Below, piece by piece: positions 9,154 through 21,771 of a stretch of 64,000 nucleotides of DNA. Numbering within the stretch: the first letter of the stretch is position 1; each line of letters begins with the position of its first letter. The notes beneath the pieces are model-generated. The model saw only the letters and a list, made by a program, of their open reading frames with translations, was not told where the DNA came from and did no database searches. The translations under genes were made by a program, and so were the position numbers. Origin of the DNA: Ignavibacteriota bacterium. Lineage in GTDB: Bacteria > Bacteroidota > Ignavibacteria > Ignavibacteriales > Melioribacteraceae. Location of the stretch: assembly GCA_013112585.1 (NCBI GenBank), contig JABFGH010000005.1:156501-220500 (forward strand). The letters are read 5' to 3'.

Positions 9154-12100
9154 ATGAGCGACAATAACTTAGCAAAGCGGTTAGAAATATTAAAAGAATT
9201 AAACAATAAAGTATTAGCCGGAAGAGCAGCTATTGATGAGAGTGAAATAAAAAACCTCTGTGCTGACTTTGAACTGGAATTAAACGAGAGTCTAAATACC
9301 AGGTTCCTGAATGATTCCGCCGAGTATATAGTTTTATGGGAATCTCTTTTACTTAATTTAAGCATTAGCGAATTTGCAAAAGATGCTGCTGGGTTTATCA
9401 ATACTGACTTGTACTTTAATTTCGGCAGATTAATTCTTGATAAACTAAATAATGGAGATGAGCAGAAGATAAATAAAATTGCTCATCACTATTTGGATTT
9501 ATTCCGTCACTCAGAATTTTTGGTTAAGATTTATGATGAAAAAAAATGGACAACACTAATATCAGAAATTATTAAAAAAAGTAATTTCAACTTTTCGGAA
9601 TTATTCGATCAACGATGCAGAAAATATAAAAATAAAAATATTTTTACCGTTTTAAGGGGCGATAGCGAGCAGAACTTTACATTCGATCAAATTCAAAAAC
9701 CTGCAAATGGTTTTGCAAATAATTTGATGAGTCTGTTGATAGATGAAAATAAAGAAAAAGGCAAGATTGCTTTTTTGACAGATAACAGTTTGAACATGGT
9801 TTTGTTAGACCTGGCTTGCTTAACATCGGGTATTGTAAATATTATGATCCCAGCAAATTCAGTTCCGCAGCATATTAGTTTTATTCTAAATGAAACAGAA
9901 GCACCCGTAATTTTAGCTTCCGATGAAAAACAGCTTTCAAAAATTAAAGCTATTAAAGCTGAATTAAATCATCTTAAAAAAGTAGTTTTAATTGAAGGCA
10001 ACAGTGCAGAGGATTGGGTTATATCTTTAAGTGAACTGCAGAAACTTAAAAATGAAAAGGCTGATGAAGTTCTTAATAGTTTGAAAAATACAATCAGCAC
10101 AGATTCATTAGCTTCCATAATGTACACATCCGGCACTACGGGAACACCGAAGGGCATTATGTTTTCGCAAATGAATATTGTTTATAAAAGATTCTGCCGT
10201 GCAATGGCTCTGCCGAATATTGGTGATAAGGATAAGTACCTTGCTTACCTTCCGCTGTTCCATACATTCGGCAGGTACTTAGAAATGACCGGTGCAATAT
10301 TTTGGGGAGCCGAATATGTATTTATGGAAAATCCTTCCGTTGAAACTATGCTTGCCAATATGAAAAAAGTGAGTCCAACAATTTTTATCAGCATACCAAA
10401 AAAATGGCTGCAGCTGCACGAACATATTACTCAGATTGTTGACATCGAATTTTCCGATGAAGCGGAAATTAAAAATGCAGTTGAAGAAGCTACCGGCGGA
10501 AAACTTAAGTGGGGTTTATCAGCCGCGGGATTTTTACCCCCTGAAGTTTTTCAATTTTTTCAGAAGTACGGCATTGAATTAATGAGCGGATTTGGTATGA
10601 CTGAAGCCACAGGCGGAATTACGATGACACCGCCTAATCAGTATTTCCCTAACTCACTGGGTAAAGCGCTGCCCGGAATAGAAATTAAAGTTGCTGAAGA
10701 TGGCGAGCTGCTCATTAAAGGGGAGTATGTGATGATTGGTTATTATCACGAAGAGCCTGATTCACCATCAATAATAGACGGCTGGTTTGCTACCGGCGAT
10801 ATAATGAGAATGGATGAAAATAAATTCATTGAGATTATTGATCGTAAAAAGGAGATTTATAAAAATATAAAAGGGGAAACGATAGCCCCGCAGAAAATTG
10901 AAAATTATTTTAGAGATTTTGAATTCGTTAAACAAGTATTCTTGGTCGGTGATCACCGCTCATACAACACGGTATTGATAAAACCAAATTATGAGGCGGT
11001 TAATAATAGACTCAGTACTTTCGACGATGTTCAGAAACAAGAATATTTTTCATCGGTAATTGTAACGGTAAATAATTTTCTCGCTCCCTTTGAACGAATT
11101 TTGGATTTCAAATTAATTGATAGAGAATTTTCGCTGGAAAAGGGCGAACTAACTCCAAAAGGTACATACAAACGGAGAGTTGTTGAAGATAATTTTTCTG
11201 ACATTATTGAATCGATGTATAAAAAATCTTACATCTCAATCTATCTGGGTAAAACAGAGATTAGAATACCCAACTGGTTTTTGCGTGAGAAAGGCTGTTT
11301 AAGCAGTGATATTGTTGCTGACTCAGATGGTATAGCAATTCCAAAATTAAAATTACTTTTAAACATCAAAATTATTGATAAAGATGAATGCCTTTACAAA
11401 ATTGGGAGTTACATTTATCAAATAAAATCTCGTTTTATTGATTTCCAGCCTTTGTTAATCAATCCGTTATTTTGGCTGGGCAATAAAAAATTTACCGGTT
11501 TTACCGGAAGTTCAATAATTCAATGGTTTAGGCAGCATGCAATAGATGAACAAATACAATTTTATTCTGCTGAGCAAATTGATGAAACGGACGCTGATTT
11601 AGAAGAGAGGGTTATTGCATTACTAGCAGCCGGCGAACAATCACTCTCAGGGCTGCATGAAGCAGTAAAATTAATTCAGTATTCTAATTCAGCAGCTAAT
11701 CTTGAAGCAATTAAATATTTTGAGCTGATATTAAAAGATGACACTTTGCCTGCTTACAAATTTGTAACTGCGGTTTTGCATAGACCTACGCTAACGGATA
11801 AAATTGAATTACGCAGAGAAATGTTGAGAGCGGCAGTTAAAAAATTTGAAAATAATAAATTAGAAAACTTATTAAATATTTATTTAAGCAGTGAACCAAA
11901 CGTATTAGATGAAGAATTAAATAACTTTATTGTAAGCAGCAGTAAAGGGTTTAACAATTTATTTGCTATCGAAAATGTTCTATCACAAACAATTCTACGG
12001 AATATAGAAACAAAAGATTATGATAATCCTGCAATTCCATCCTTAATGCATTTGCTTAAAACCTATGGTACTCAACATCCCACAACATATGATAGAGTTA

Positions 12101-13962
12101 GACAAACTTTTGTAAGATGCCGGAAGGAAGTAGATTTACCGCTGCTGAACTTATTGGCTGAAAAATCACAAAAGGAAATGAAGGATGGTTTTAGAGAATG
12201 GCTTGGGGTTAATGAAACTGTAGCAGTTGATATGGAAACTGAAGAGGAATATAATTGGTCGGATGTAATTATTCTTGAAGAAGGAATAGATGAGGACGAC
12301 AGTAAACGAATTGTAGATGCAATTACAAAAACCCCCGTTGTCCGCGAAGCAGTTTTTCTATTTTACGGCGGTAAAATAATCCGGCTAAGTAATTTGCTGC
12401 CCGGCGGTGTTTGGATAAGTCATTTACGAAGCTATCATGATAAATCGGTTTACAGAATATCATTGCAGACAAGACACATGGGCTCGTTTGACATAGTAGT
12501 AAATCTGAATAAAAAAAGAAGCACGGAAGATATTTTAGAAGAAGTTAATTGGCTTATTCTATCGGGCTCGCGTTTCTTTCTTAAAGAGTTGGTAGAAGAC
12601 TTTGGCGGTTACTGGGATGAATATGATTTGTGGAGCGGAAAATTTGTTCCGGGCGAAACTGTATCAAGATTCCTGCTTCGGGAATCAAGAAAAAAAGATG
12701 AGTCGTCAACTAAACGCCTCTATTTTCTCTGGCCTTTTTTTGTATGGAATGCCTCTGCCGCTTATGTTAATTTCTGGAAACTGACGGGACATCAAATGAT
12801 TTTAAGCGAACCAACTATTGATAATTTCATTATTCCGTCACATGATTATCAAACCGGAACTAAAGTGGTTTCATTTTCTGAGCGGCGCGATTATAAATCT
12901 TTAGAAGATTTATTTATGAACTTTTATGAAAGCTATATAGAGCCTGCCGAGGAACAGTATCCTTTTTTAAAGAGAAGTACAATTTGGAATTATATTTTTT
13001 CAGGACTTATAAATGCTGAAGGTGAAAAAGAAGGAATCAAAATGCTTAAAACCCTTAGCTCTGCGAGAGATCCAAAATTCAGCGAAGAGTTTTATGAAAG
13101 AATTACAAAATTTATTAATACCGTTGAAGAAGACGGATTCATTCCAAAGCAATTATACTTTGCAATTAAAAGGTTCCACCGATGGTTCCGCCTGAATAGC
13201 GATGCTTCTTTAACTGCGCAGGCTGAAATGATATCCGACTTGTATGAAACTTATCATTTACCGCGGCTTCAGCAAAATAATCCTGAAACAAGAACAAAGT
13301 TCTTTCTTAATACAATCTTTGCCGAATCGGATGAGGATGTAAAGTTATTGCTGAAGGATATTGTTGACCGGCATAGAGAAAAAAGTTTAGATAAAGGGAA
13401 AGAATTAGAACTGCTTTCCAACATAAAAACAGAGATTGAATTAAATGAAAGAGAAGATTTTTTTATTACTCGGCTAAGCTATCCTCACTTAAAAGCATCA
13501 GATTCCGCTGTGCTTGAAAAGATTAAGAGTGAAGGAATGCAAACTACAAATCTTGTTGTTCAATACTTAGATCAGGACGGAATACCATTTTTGATCCGCA
13601 AGCCTATTTCGCCTAAAGAAATTTCTAATCTTCATCAGTTATTTATTGAAACCAACTTGTTAGTAAATTTTAATCAGGAGCACGAGTTTTTGATCGCACT
13701 TTCTGAAAGAGGTTTTATTATCGGCGGAATGTTTTATTCACAGATTGATGAAAATACTGTTCACATGGAAAAAATTGTTGTATCCAACAGATACCGGCGT
13801 AAAGGTATTAGCGATAAATTGATGAACGAATTGTTCAATAGGCTGAAAAGTGCAAAAATTAAATTTGTTACAACAGGATTCTTCAGACCCGAATACTTTT
13901 ATAGATTCGGATTTAAAATAGAAAAGAAATATTCAGGATTGGTAAAAAATCTTGAAGATTAA
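9154..13962 (+). CDS. Giant fusion: acyl-CoA ligase-like, unknown middle, GNAT acetyltransferase
   Basis: A 1602-residue multidomain protein. Residues 1-150 are helical and unrecognised. About 150-680 is an ANL-superfamily adenylating domain with P-loop YTSGTTGTPKG (about 324), a GFGMTEATGG segment and the TGD/IDRKKEIYKN hinge, which suggests long-chain fatty acid activation. About 680-1450 is not recognised; it is rich in helices and contains a segment LSEPTIDNFIIP. About 1480-1602 is a GNAT N-acetyltransferase with the acetyl-CoA loop RYRRKG (about 1547). There is no frameshift or stop, and the neighbouring genes are housekeeping, so it looks like an intact native gene. A role in coupling acyl activation to acyl or acetyl transfer is inference. 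Confidence 0.8.
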   Translation: MSDNNLAKRLEILKELNNKVLAGRAAIDESEIKNLCADFELELNESLNTRFLNDSAEYIVLWESLLLNLSISEFAKDAAGFINTDLYFNFGRLILDKLNNGDEQKINKIAHHYLDLFRHSEFLVKIYDEKKWTTLISEIIKKSNFNFSELFDQRCRKYKNKNIFTVLRGDSEQNFTFDQIQKPANGFANNLMSLLIDENKEKGKIAFLTDNSLNMVLLDLACLTSGIVNIMIPANSVPQHISFILNETEAPVILASDEKQLSKIKAIKAELNHLKKVVLIEGNSAEDWVISLSELQKLKNEKADEVLNSLKNTISTDSLASIMYTSGTTGTPKGIMFSQMNIVYKRFCRAMALPNIGDKDKYLAYLPLFHTFGRYLEMTGAIFWGAEYVFMENPSVETMLANMKKVSPTIFISIPKKWLQLHEHITQIVDIEFSDEAEIKNAVEEATGGKLKWGLSAAGFLPPEVFQFFQKYGIELMSGFGMTEATGGITMTPPNQYFPNSLGKALPGIEIKVAEDGELLIKGEYVMIGYYHEEPDSPSIIDGWFATGDIMRMDENKFIEIIDRKKEIYKNIKGETIAPQKIENYFRDFEFVKQVFLVGDHRSYNTVLIKPNYEAVNNRLSTFDDVQKQEYFSSVIVTVNNFLAPFERILDFKLIDREFSLEKGELTPKGTYKRRVVEDNFSDIIESMYKKSYISIYLGKTEIRIPNWFLREKGCLSSDIVADSDGIAIPKLKLLLNIKIIDKDECLYKIGSYIYQIKSRFIDFQPLLINPLFWLGNKKFTGFTGSSIIQWFRQHAIDEQIQFYSAEQIDETDADLEERVIALLAAGEQSLSGLHEAVKLIQYSNSAANLEAIKYFELILKDDTLPAYKFVTAVLHRPTLTDKIELRREMLRAAVKKFENNKLENLLNIYLSSEPNVLDEELNNFIVSSSKGFNNLFAIENVLSQTILRNIETKDYDNPAIPSLMHLLKTYGTQHPTTYDRVRQTFVRCRKEVDLPLLNLLAEKSQKEMKDGFREWLGVNETVAVDMETEEEYNWSDVIILEEGIDEDDSKRIVDAITKTPVVREAVFLFYGGKIIRLSNLLPGGVWISHLRSYHDKSVYRISLQTRHMGSFDIVVNLNKKRSTEDILEEVNWLILSGSRFFLKELVEDFGGYWDEYDLWSGKFVPGETVSRFLLRESRKKDESSTKRLYFLWPFFVWNASAAYVNFWKLTGHQMILSEPTIDNFIIPSHDYQTGTKVVSFSERRDYKSLEDLFMNFYESYIEPAEEQYPFLKRSTIWNYIFSGLINAEGEKEGIKMLKTLSSARDPKFSEEFYERITKFINTVEEDGFIPKQLYFAIKRFHRWFRLNSDASLTAQAEMISDLYETYHLPRLQQNNPETRTKFFLNTIFAESDEDVKLLLKDIVDRHREKSLDKGKELELLSNIKTEIELNEREDFFITRLSYPHLKASDSAVLEKIKSEGMQTTNLVVQYLDQDGIPFLIRKPISPKEISNLHQLFIETNLLVNFNQEHEFLIALSERGFIIGGMFYSQIDENTVHMEKIVVSNRYRRKGISDKLMNELFNRLKSAKIKFVTTGFFRPEYFYRFGFKIEKKYSGLVKNLED

Positions 13963-14045
13963 ATTGTTTCATATATCAAACAAAGAATTTCACTAATTTT
14001 TAATTAATTCAGCTAAATAATTTCAAGTCGTATTACTATTTTTTT

Positions 14046-14053
14046 TATTTTTG
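14046..14053 (+). promoter_or_regulatory. Probable promoter element upstream of pyrG
   Basis: TATTTTTG matches the TAnnTTTG -7 element of Bacteroidota-type primary sigma factors, 31 bp before the pyrG ATG. No clear TTG element is visible at the expected -33 position, so confidence is moderate. Confidence 0.45.
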
Positions 14054-14069
14054 CAAAACGAAATTTTAA

Positions 14070-17208
<3,139 letters not shown>

Positions 17209-17279
17209 TCAAACTTTTCATATCTAAATTGATTATTTTATTATATTTCAATAAGTTACGGCGATAAAAAAAGAAAATT

Positions 17280-17891
17280 ATGTTTAATTTAGCAGTTTTC
17301 GTTTCGGGCAGAGGTTCAAATTTAGAGTCAATTTTAAACTACTTTTCAGAAAGCAGTATCACTGTAAAAGTTGTAATTAGTAATAAACCCGATTGTTATG
17401 CCGTTAAATTGGCGGCTGAAAATAATATTGAATGTATTTTTGTCGGGAAGGCTGAAACACCTAAATTTATTGACTTTGAGAGATTAATTGAAAAGTTGAA
17501 AATTTTAAAAATAGATTTAATTGTTCTTGCGGGATACTTAAAAAAAATTCCCGATGAATTTATTGATCAGTTTCCAAATAAAATTATTAATATTCATCCG
17601 GCTCTCCTGCCGTCATTCGGCGGCAAAGGCATGTATGGTGCCAATGTTCATAAGGCAGTGTTTAATTCATCAGCAAAAGTTTCGGGAGCCACGGTTCATT
17701 TTGTTAATAGCAGTTATGATGAAGGAAAAATTATTGCCCAAAGAGTTATTGATATTTCTAAAGTAAGATCGCCGGAAGAAATTGCAGAAAAAGTTTTGAA
17801 GATAGAACATGAACTTCTTCCATTTGTAATTAAAAAATTTGAAGAAGGGAAAGTTCAATTATTAGGCAGCAGAGTTTATTTAAAAAATTAA
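17280..17891 (+). CDS. purN: Phosphoribosylglycinamide formyltransferase
   Basis: Transfers formyl from 10-formyl-THF to GAR, third step of purine synthesis. The N-terminus has the phosphate-binding SGRGSNLESIL; the folate/catalytic segment reads LAGYLKKIPDEF followed by NIHPALLPSFGGKGMYG (catalytic Asn-His), and the late catalytic region is YDEGKIIAQ. At 203 residues it matches E. coli PurN (212). purH follows 10 bp downstream, making a purine pair. Confidence 0.94.
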   Translation: MFNLAVFVSGRGSNLESILNYFSESSITVKVVISNKPDCYAVKLAAENNIECIFVGKAETPKFIDFERLIEKLKILKIDLIVLAGYLKKIPDEFIDQFPNKIINIHPALLPSFGGKGMYGANVHKAVFNSSAKVSGATVHFVNSSYDEGKIIAQRVIDISKVRSPEEIAEKVLKIEHELLPFVIKKFEEGKVQLLGSRVYLKN

Positions 17892-17901
17892 TCAGGAAAA
17901 T

Positions 17902-19419
17902 TTGTTGAAAAAAATTGCATTGATCAGTGTCTCCGATAAAACAGGTATCGTTGATTTTGCCGGTTCACTAATTGAGCATAACTATAAAATTTTAGCTACG
18001 GGTAACACCGCTAAGTTAATTGCTGAGAATGGCATTGAATGTACCGAGATTCGGGACTTTACAAAATTCCCCGAAATATTCAGCGGCAGAGTAAAAACTT
18101 TGCAGCCTAAAATATTCGGCGGTATTTTGATGAGGCATGATAATGAATCGGATGTAAAAGAAGCAGAAGAAAATAATATTTTACCGATAGATGTAGTTTG
18201 CGTAAACCTTTATCCTTTTCCTAAAGTTGTTAACAGAACCGATATCGATTTACAGACAAAAATTGAGAACATCGATATCGGCGGACCGAGCTTAATAAGA
18301 GCTGCTGCAAAAAATTATAAATATGTTTCTGTTCTTACCAACCCGACTCAATATAAAGAGTTTATTGAAAAGTTAAGCGGTGACGGAATAAGTAAAACGA
18401 TAAGAGAGAAACTTGCAAGTGAAGCATTCAGTCACACTGCCAAATACGATACTTTAATTGCTAACTTTTTTGAAAAAGAATTCGATACTGATGAAAGCAG
18501 CTTGCGGATAAATGAGCCATTGATTAGTGAATTGAGATACGGCGAAAACCCGCATCAGCATGCATCACTTTATGGTAATTTTTACAAGTATTTTGAAGTA
18601 CTACATGGCAAGGAATTATCGTATAATAACATTATCGATTTTTCTGCGGCGGTTGAATTGGTAAACGACCTTGAACCAAATTCATGTGCGGTAATTAAAC
18701 ATACAAATCCATGCGGTGCTGCAACTTCTGATTCAATTTTTAATGCTTACCGGCAAGCTCTTTCATCCGATCCGGTTTCGGCTTTTGGCGGTATAGTTGC
18801 CTTTAACGGAAAGGTTGAGCTGGATACAGCAGAAAAATTAAATGAAATATTTTTAGAAATTATTGCTGCGCCGGAATATTCCGATGAAGCATTAGAGTTA
18901 CTTAAGAAAAAGAAAAATAGAAGATTAGTGAAAATGTCAAAACAAGTTTCAGCCGGTTTGCAAGTTAAATCTGTACCCGGCGGATTTGTGGCTCAAAATT
19001 TGGATACTTCTCAACTGAGCGATGATAAATTAAAAATAGTTACTAATAAAAAATGTTCAGATAAAGATTTAGAAGACTTAAAATTTGCATGGGTTATTTG
19101 CAAACATACAAAATCCAATGCAATAGTTTATGCAAAAGATAAAAAAATACTCGGCGTTGGTGCCGGACAAATGTCGAGAATTGATTCTTCAAAAATTGCA
19201 AGTATGAAAGCCGGGGAACACGGACATAATCTGGAAGGAGCAGTTGCAGCTTCCGATGCGTTTTTCCCTTTTGCAGACGGCTTAAAAGAAATTATTTCTA
19301 ACGGCATTGTTTCAGTAATTCAGCCGGGCGGTTCTGTTAGAGATAGTGAAGTAATTGACGAAGCAAATAAAAATAATATTTCAATGATTTTTACCGGCAT
19401 AAGAAATTTCAAACATTAA
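17902..19419 (+). CDS. purH: Bifunctional AICAR formyltransferase / IMP cyclohydrolase
   Basis: Catalyses the last two steps of IMP synthesis. The N-terminal cyclohydrolase (MGS-like) domain begins KKIALISVSDKTG and includes the GRVKTLQPKI loop. The C-terminal AICARFT domain has RYGENPHQ, the catalytic Lys-His in CAVIKHTNPCG and the GAGQMSRIDS segment. It is 505 residues long, near the usual 525. Start codons are tandem TTGs (17902 or 17905) after AGGAAAA. mreB starts 8 bp after the stop, so the purine pair probably runs into the cell-shape operon. Confidence 0.95.
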   Translation: MLKKIALISVSDKTGIVDFAGSLIEHNYKILATGNTAKLIAENGIECTEIRDFTKFPEIFSGRVKTLQPKIFGGILMRHDNESDVKEAEENNILPIDVVCVNLYPFPKVVNRTDIDLQTKIENIDIGGPSLIRAAAKNYKYVSVLTNPTQYKEFIEKLSGDGISKTIREKLASEAFSHTAKYDTLIANFFEKEFDTDESSLRINEPLISELRYGENPHQHASLYGNFYKYFEVLHGKELSYNNIIDFSAAVELVNDLEPNSCAVIKHTNPCGAATSDSIFNAYRQALSSDPVSAFGGIVAFNGKVELDTAEKLNEIFLEIIAAPEYSDEALELLKKKKNRRLVKMSKQVSAGLQVKSVPGGFVAQNLDTSQLSDDKLKIVTNKKCSDKDLEDLKFAWVICKHTKSNAIVYAKDKKILGVGAGQMSRIDSSKIASMKAGEHGHNLEGAVAASDAFFPFADGLKEIISNGIVSVIQPGGSVRDSEVIDEANKNNISMIFTGIRNFKH

Positions 19420-19427
19420 GGCGTTAT

Positions 19428-20453
19428 ATGGGAATTTTTAATTTTCTTTCAACAGATATTGCAATTGACTTAGGAACAGCAAATACTTTAATTTTTGTAA
19501 AAGGAAAAGGAGTTGTTCTTAATGAGCCTTCCATAGTTGCTTTTGAAAGGAACACGAAAAAAATTATTGCACTAGGCAATAAAGCAAAAGAAATGCAGGG
19601 AAGGGAGCATAGACAAATTAGAGTTTCCCGACCAATGAGAGACGGTGTAATTGCCGATTTTGAAATTGCCGAAGGAATGATAAGAGCATTTATTAAAAAA
19701 ATAAGCTCTAATGCTTTTGCCAGCAGAAGAATTGTTATTGCAGTACCCAGCGGAGTTACCGAGGTTGAAAAACGTGCGGTGCGGGATGCTGCCGAACACG
19801 CAGGAGCAAAAGAAGTTCACCTTATTGCCGAGCCTATGGCTGCTGCAATTGGTATAGGTATTGACGTTGAAGCCCCCGTTGGAAATATGATTATTGACAT
19901 AGGCGGCGGAACTACAGAAATTGCCGTTGTTGCTTTATCGGGAATTGTAAATGAAGAATCGATAAGAATTGCCGGCGACGAGATGAATAATGCAATTATG
20001 CAGTACTTCAAAAAGAATTTGAATTTACTTGTAGGTGAAAGAACTACGGAATCAATAAAGTGCGAAGTCGGTTCAGCACTGCCGCTTAAAGAAGAAATTA
20101 CAATTCATGTTAAGGGAAGAGATTTAGTCGGCGGTATTCCTAAAACTGCCGAAGTCAGTTCAGTGGAAATAAGAGAAGCTTTGAATGAAAATATATCTCA
20201 AATAGTTGAAGGTATTAAACAGACCTTGGAAAGAACTCCCCCTGAACTTTCTGCTGATATTTTGGATAGGGGAATAATGCTTACCGGTGGCGGAGCTTTG
20301 CTTAAAGGTCTTGATGAAAGAATAAAAATGGAAACTAATTTACCTGTACACGTTTCCGATGACCCGCTTACTGCTGTTGTACGCGGTGCAGGTAAAACAA
20401 TTGAAAATATTAATAAATATTCGAAAGTATTTATTCGTAAACGAAGCTACTAA
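19428..20453 (+). CDS. mreB: Rod shape-determining protein MreB
   Basis: Actin-like ATPase that forms membrane-associated filaments directing lateral wall synthesis. The phosphate-1 motif IDLGTANTLIFVKG is near 13-26, phosphate-2 is IDIGGGTTEIAV and the adenosine motif is ITGGGALLKG-like (LTGGGALLKG near 285). It is 341 residues long. It is the first gene of an mreB-mreC-mreD-mrdA-rodA run in which each gene touches the next, and it indicates a rod-shaped cell. Confidence 0.97.
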   Translation: MGIFNFLSTDIAIDLGTANTLIFVKGKGVVLNEPSIVAFERNTKKIIALGNKAKEMQGREHRQIRVSRPMRDGVIADFEIAEGMIRAFIKKISSNAFASRRIVIAVPSGVTEVEKRAVRDAAEHAGAKEVHLIAEPMAAAIGIGIDVEAPVGNMIIDIGGGTTEIAVVALSGIVNEESIRIAGDEMNNAIMQYFKKNLNLLVGERTTESIKCEVGSALPLKEEITIHVKGRDLVGGIPKTAEVSSVEIREALNENISQIVEGIKQTLERTPPELSADILDRGIMLTGGGALLKGLDERIKMETNLPVHVSDDPLTAVVRGAGKTIENINKYSKVFIRKRSY

Positions 20454-21283
20454 TGCAAAAAATATTTAGACGCTTTTTTTTAGAGTACAAAGAATACATC
20501 GTTGTAACTCTCCTTTTAGTTATCAGTATTTCACTCATTTCTCAAAACGAAAACACCCAAATTAAAAAAGTTAGAACCCTCGCTTTCGGCGGCTTTGCTT
20601 TAGTCCATAGTATCAGCAGCGGCATTAGAGATGTTTTTGCAAATAAAGATGAAATTGAAGAACTAAAAAAACTTAATGCTGAACTTATGCTGAAAGTTAA
20701 TCTGCTTAGAGAATACGGATTAGAAAATAGGGAATTAAAAGAACTGCTTAATTTTCGCGATACAACAAATTACGAGTTAGTGCCCGGAAAAATAATTTCA
20801 AAACTCGTTTCCAAAACTCACGGCAATTTTATTGTTAATATCGGAATATCAGACAGTGTAAAAACCGGTATGCCTATTGTTAACAGCGATGGTTTAGTTG
20901 GAATTATTACTGATGCCAGCGAAAACTTTTCGGTAGTTAGAACTCTGGGCAACAGCGTGCTGAACTTAGCGGTAACAAATCAGCGAAGCAATGTTAACGG
21001 AATATTAAGCTGGAACGGAAATGCATTAATTATTAAAAACATCCCTTCAAATTTTGATAATGAAATTGGTGACAGAATAGTTACTTCTGAATTCAGTACA
21101 ATTTTACCGCCATCAATTCCTGTTGGCGTTATTTCAGAAAAAGAAACAAACATTGCCGGTGTGCTTACTAACTTAGTCGTTCAGCCTTTTACAGATTTTA
21201 CTGCAATGAAAAATATTTTTGCCGTAAAGTTTATTGAAAGTGAACAAATAAACGAATTGGAATTAAACCTTCTTAAAAAATAA
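20453..21283 (+). CDS. mreC: Rod shape-determining protein MreC
   Basis: Periplasmic scaffold of the elongasome. There is a short cytoplasmic N-terminus, one membrane span at about 15-33 and a coiled coil at about 62-100 (Glu/Leu/Lys heptads), followed by the beta-rich MreC core (about 105-265). It is 276 residues long. It shares one base with mreB and one with mreD. It presumably activates the PBP2-RodA synthase encoded just downstream. Confidence 0.93.
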   Translation: MQKIFRRFFLEYKEYIVVTLLLVISISLISQNENTQIKKVRTLAFGGFALVHSISSGIRDVFANKDEIEELKKLNAELMLKVNLLREYGLENRELKELLNFRDTTNYELVPGKIISKLVSKTHGNFIVNIGISDSVKTGMPIVNSDGLVGIITDASENFSVVRTLGNSVLNLAVTNQRSNVNGILSWNGNALIIKNIPSNFDNEIGDRIVTSEFSTILPPSIPVGVISEKETNIAGVLTNLVVQPFTDFTAMKNIFAVKFIESEQINELELNLLKK

Positions 21284-21771
21284 TGTTTGAAAAATATTTT
21301 CTACCGATAATTATTTTCTTCCCGATTGCCATAGTGCAATTAACGCTTGTACCTTTGATTTCAGTTCAATCAATTGCGCCGGATTTAATTACTATTGTAC
21401 TCGTTTATTTTACTTTGCGTCAGGGACAGTTATACGGAACTGTTTTAGGATTTACTTTCGGTCTGTTTTTTGATTTAATGTCAGGCGGATTGCTCGGCAG
21501 CGCAATGTTCTCTAAAACTTTGGCTGGATTTATTACAGGATATTTTTATAATGAAAGTAAAATATTAGAAAACACTACAACTATTAAAATTGTATTTATA
21601 GTATTGCTTGCAAGTTTAGTCGATTCTTCATTTTACTCCTTGCTTGCACTGCCCGAAGTAAGAATAAGCATTACCTCGGTAATTTTAGAACAAGGATTAC
21701 TGCCGGCGCTTTATACTTCAATTTTAAGTTTAACAGTGGTACTGCTAAGTCCATTTAAAAAATCATTATGA
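21283..21771 (+). CDS. mreD: Rod shape-determining protein MreD
   Basis: 162-residue integral membrane protein with about five hydrophobic segments, matching MreD in size and in its place between mreC and mrdA. The sequence is poorly conserved across the family, so position carries part of the assignment. It overlaps the mrdA start by 4 bp (ATGA). Confidence 0.88.
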   Translation: MFEKYFLPIIIFFPIAIVQLTLVPLISVQSIAPDLITIVLVYFTLRQGQLYGTVLGFTFGLFFDLMSGGLLGSAMFSKTLAGFITGYFYNESKILENTTTIKIVFIVLLASLVDSSFYSLLALPEVRISITSVILEQGLLPALYTSILSLTVVLLSPFKKSL

